A stretch of 6,258 nt of DNA, taken from contig JAAYKC010000002.1 in the NCBI GenBank assembly GCA_012522645.1, forward strand, positions 1-6,258, read 5' to 3'. Under the pieces are notes generated by a model. That model had not been told where the DNA came from. It was given only the letters and a program-made list of their open reading frames with translations, and did no database searches. Source of the DNA: Thermoplasmatales archaeon. GTDB lineage: Archaea; Thermoplasmatota; Thermoplasmata; Methanomassiliicoccales; Methanomethylophilaceae. The position numbers and the translations under genes are program-made. Each line of letters opens with the position of its first letter. Position 1 is the first letter of the stretch. Of this stretch, positions 5,784-6,258 are shown one piece after another.

Positions 5784-6258
5784 ATGAATGAAGACCCGTC
5801 ACCGCCAAGGAACCGCTATGCCGTCCTGATCGCAGGAATGATAATCCAGCTCTGTGCGGGAGTGATCTACATGTGGAGCGTGTTCAAATCCCCTGTGGCT
5901 CTCCATCTTGACAGTGCCGAAGCGGACATAGCGTTGGTCTCCTCGGTGATGCTGGCGTCTTTCGTAATCGGCATGCTCACAGGAGGGGGTCTTCAGGACA
6001 GGTTCGGACCGAGGACCGTCACCGCTCTGGGCAGTTTCCTCATGTCCGGCGGGATACTCGCCACGGCATTCCTCACCCCGGCATCGGCAAGTCTAATCTA
6101 CCTGACATACGGTATAACCGGGGGTATAGGCGTCGGCATAGTGTACTCCTGCACGGTGGCCTGCGTCCAGAAGTGGTTCCCCGACAGACGCGGGTTCGCA
6201 ACCGGCGCCATGGTCGGATCCTTCGGCTTCTCTCTTGTGATCTTCTCGCCTCTGGCGA
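5784..6258 (+). CDS. Major facilitator transporter, OxlT-like (oxalate/formate antiporter family), N-terminal part
   Basis: The first 158 codons of a membrane transporter cut off by the right edge; family members are about 400-450 residues. After a short hydrophilic tail the protein reads RYAVLIAGMIIQLCAGVIYMWSVF (11-34). The IQLC.G.IYMWSVF first helix is characteristic of the OxlT/monocarboxylate-like branch. Next come the MFS motif A region GGGLQDRFGPRTV (67-79) between helices 2 and 3, a Gly-rich helix 4 (GITGGIGVGIVYS, 110-122), and KWFPDRRGFATG (130-141) before helix 5. About five helices are visible. OxlT from Oxalobacter exchanges oxalate and formate, but most relatives have unknown anionic substrates, so none is assigned. 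The gene has its own TATA box, ribosome-binding site and upstream palindrome, so it is probably transcribed separately from the ABC operon. Confidence 0.85.
   Translation, partial: MNEDPSPPRNRYAVLIAGMIIQLCAGVIYMWSVFKSPVALHLDSAEADIALVSSVMLASFVIGMLTGGGLQDRFGPRTVTALGSFLMSGGILATAFLTPASASLIYLTYGITGGIGVGIVYSCTVACVQKWFPDRRGFATGAMVGSFGFSLVIFSPLA

Noticed and set aside
1..6258. CRISPR arrays, insertion sequences, tRNA or rRNA genes
   Set aside because: No regularly spaced repeats, transposase motifs, terminal inverted repeats or tRNA-like arms were found on either strand.

Overview
The window looks archaeal. Promoters carry TATA boxes (TTTATATT) at archaeal spacing, one gene appears leaderless, and ribosome-binding sites are of the GGTGA/GAGG type. 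Coding regions are moderately GC-rich and use many ATA (Ile) and AGG (Arg) codons. The gene mix would fit a methanogen-related Thermoplasmata such as the Methanomassiliicoccales, but no lineage marker is present, so that assignment is inference.

Left part (1-2305). The C-terminal 110 codons of a spermidine synthase (speE) run in from the left edge. They end tail-to-tail, with an 11-bp overlap, against a small SdpI-type membrane protein on the minus strand. Diverging from that gene is a fused methionine sulfoxide reductase (MsrA domain then MsrB domain). It ends 2 bp from the end of a convergent six-helix DUF998-like membrane protein.

Middle (2306-5600). A 265-bp gap ends in a strongly AT-rich promoter. 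It is followed by a three-gene ABC importer operon of the iron-siderophore/heme/corrinoid class: membrane-anchored binding protein (BtuF/FecB type), FecCD-type permease and ATPase. The genes are 10 bp apart, then overlap by 4 bp. The parts form one importer: the binding protein captures a metal chelate outside the membrane, the permease forms the channel and the ATPase drives transport. The ligand cannot be read from sequence.

Right part (5601-6258). A possible 41-residue cysteine-containing ORF overlaps the end of the ATPase gene. Next come a 20-bp near-perfect palindrome, a TATA box, a ribosome-binding site and the first 158 codons of an OxlT-like major facilitator transporter cut by the window edge.

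Most of the window is recognisable housekeeping, repair and transport. No clearly novel multi-gene system is visible. The items most worth a second look are the palindrome before the transporter, the small Cys ORF and the repeat-bearing promoter of the importer.
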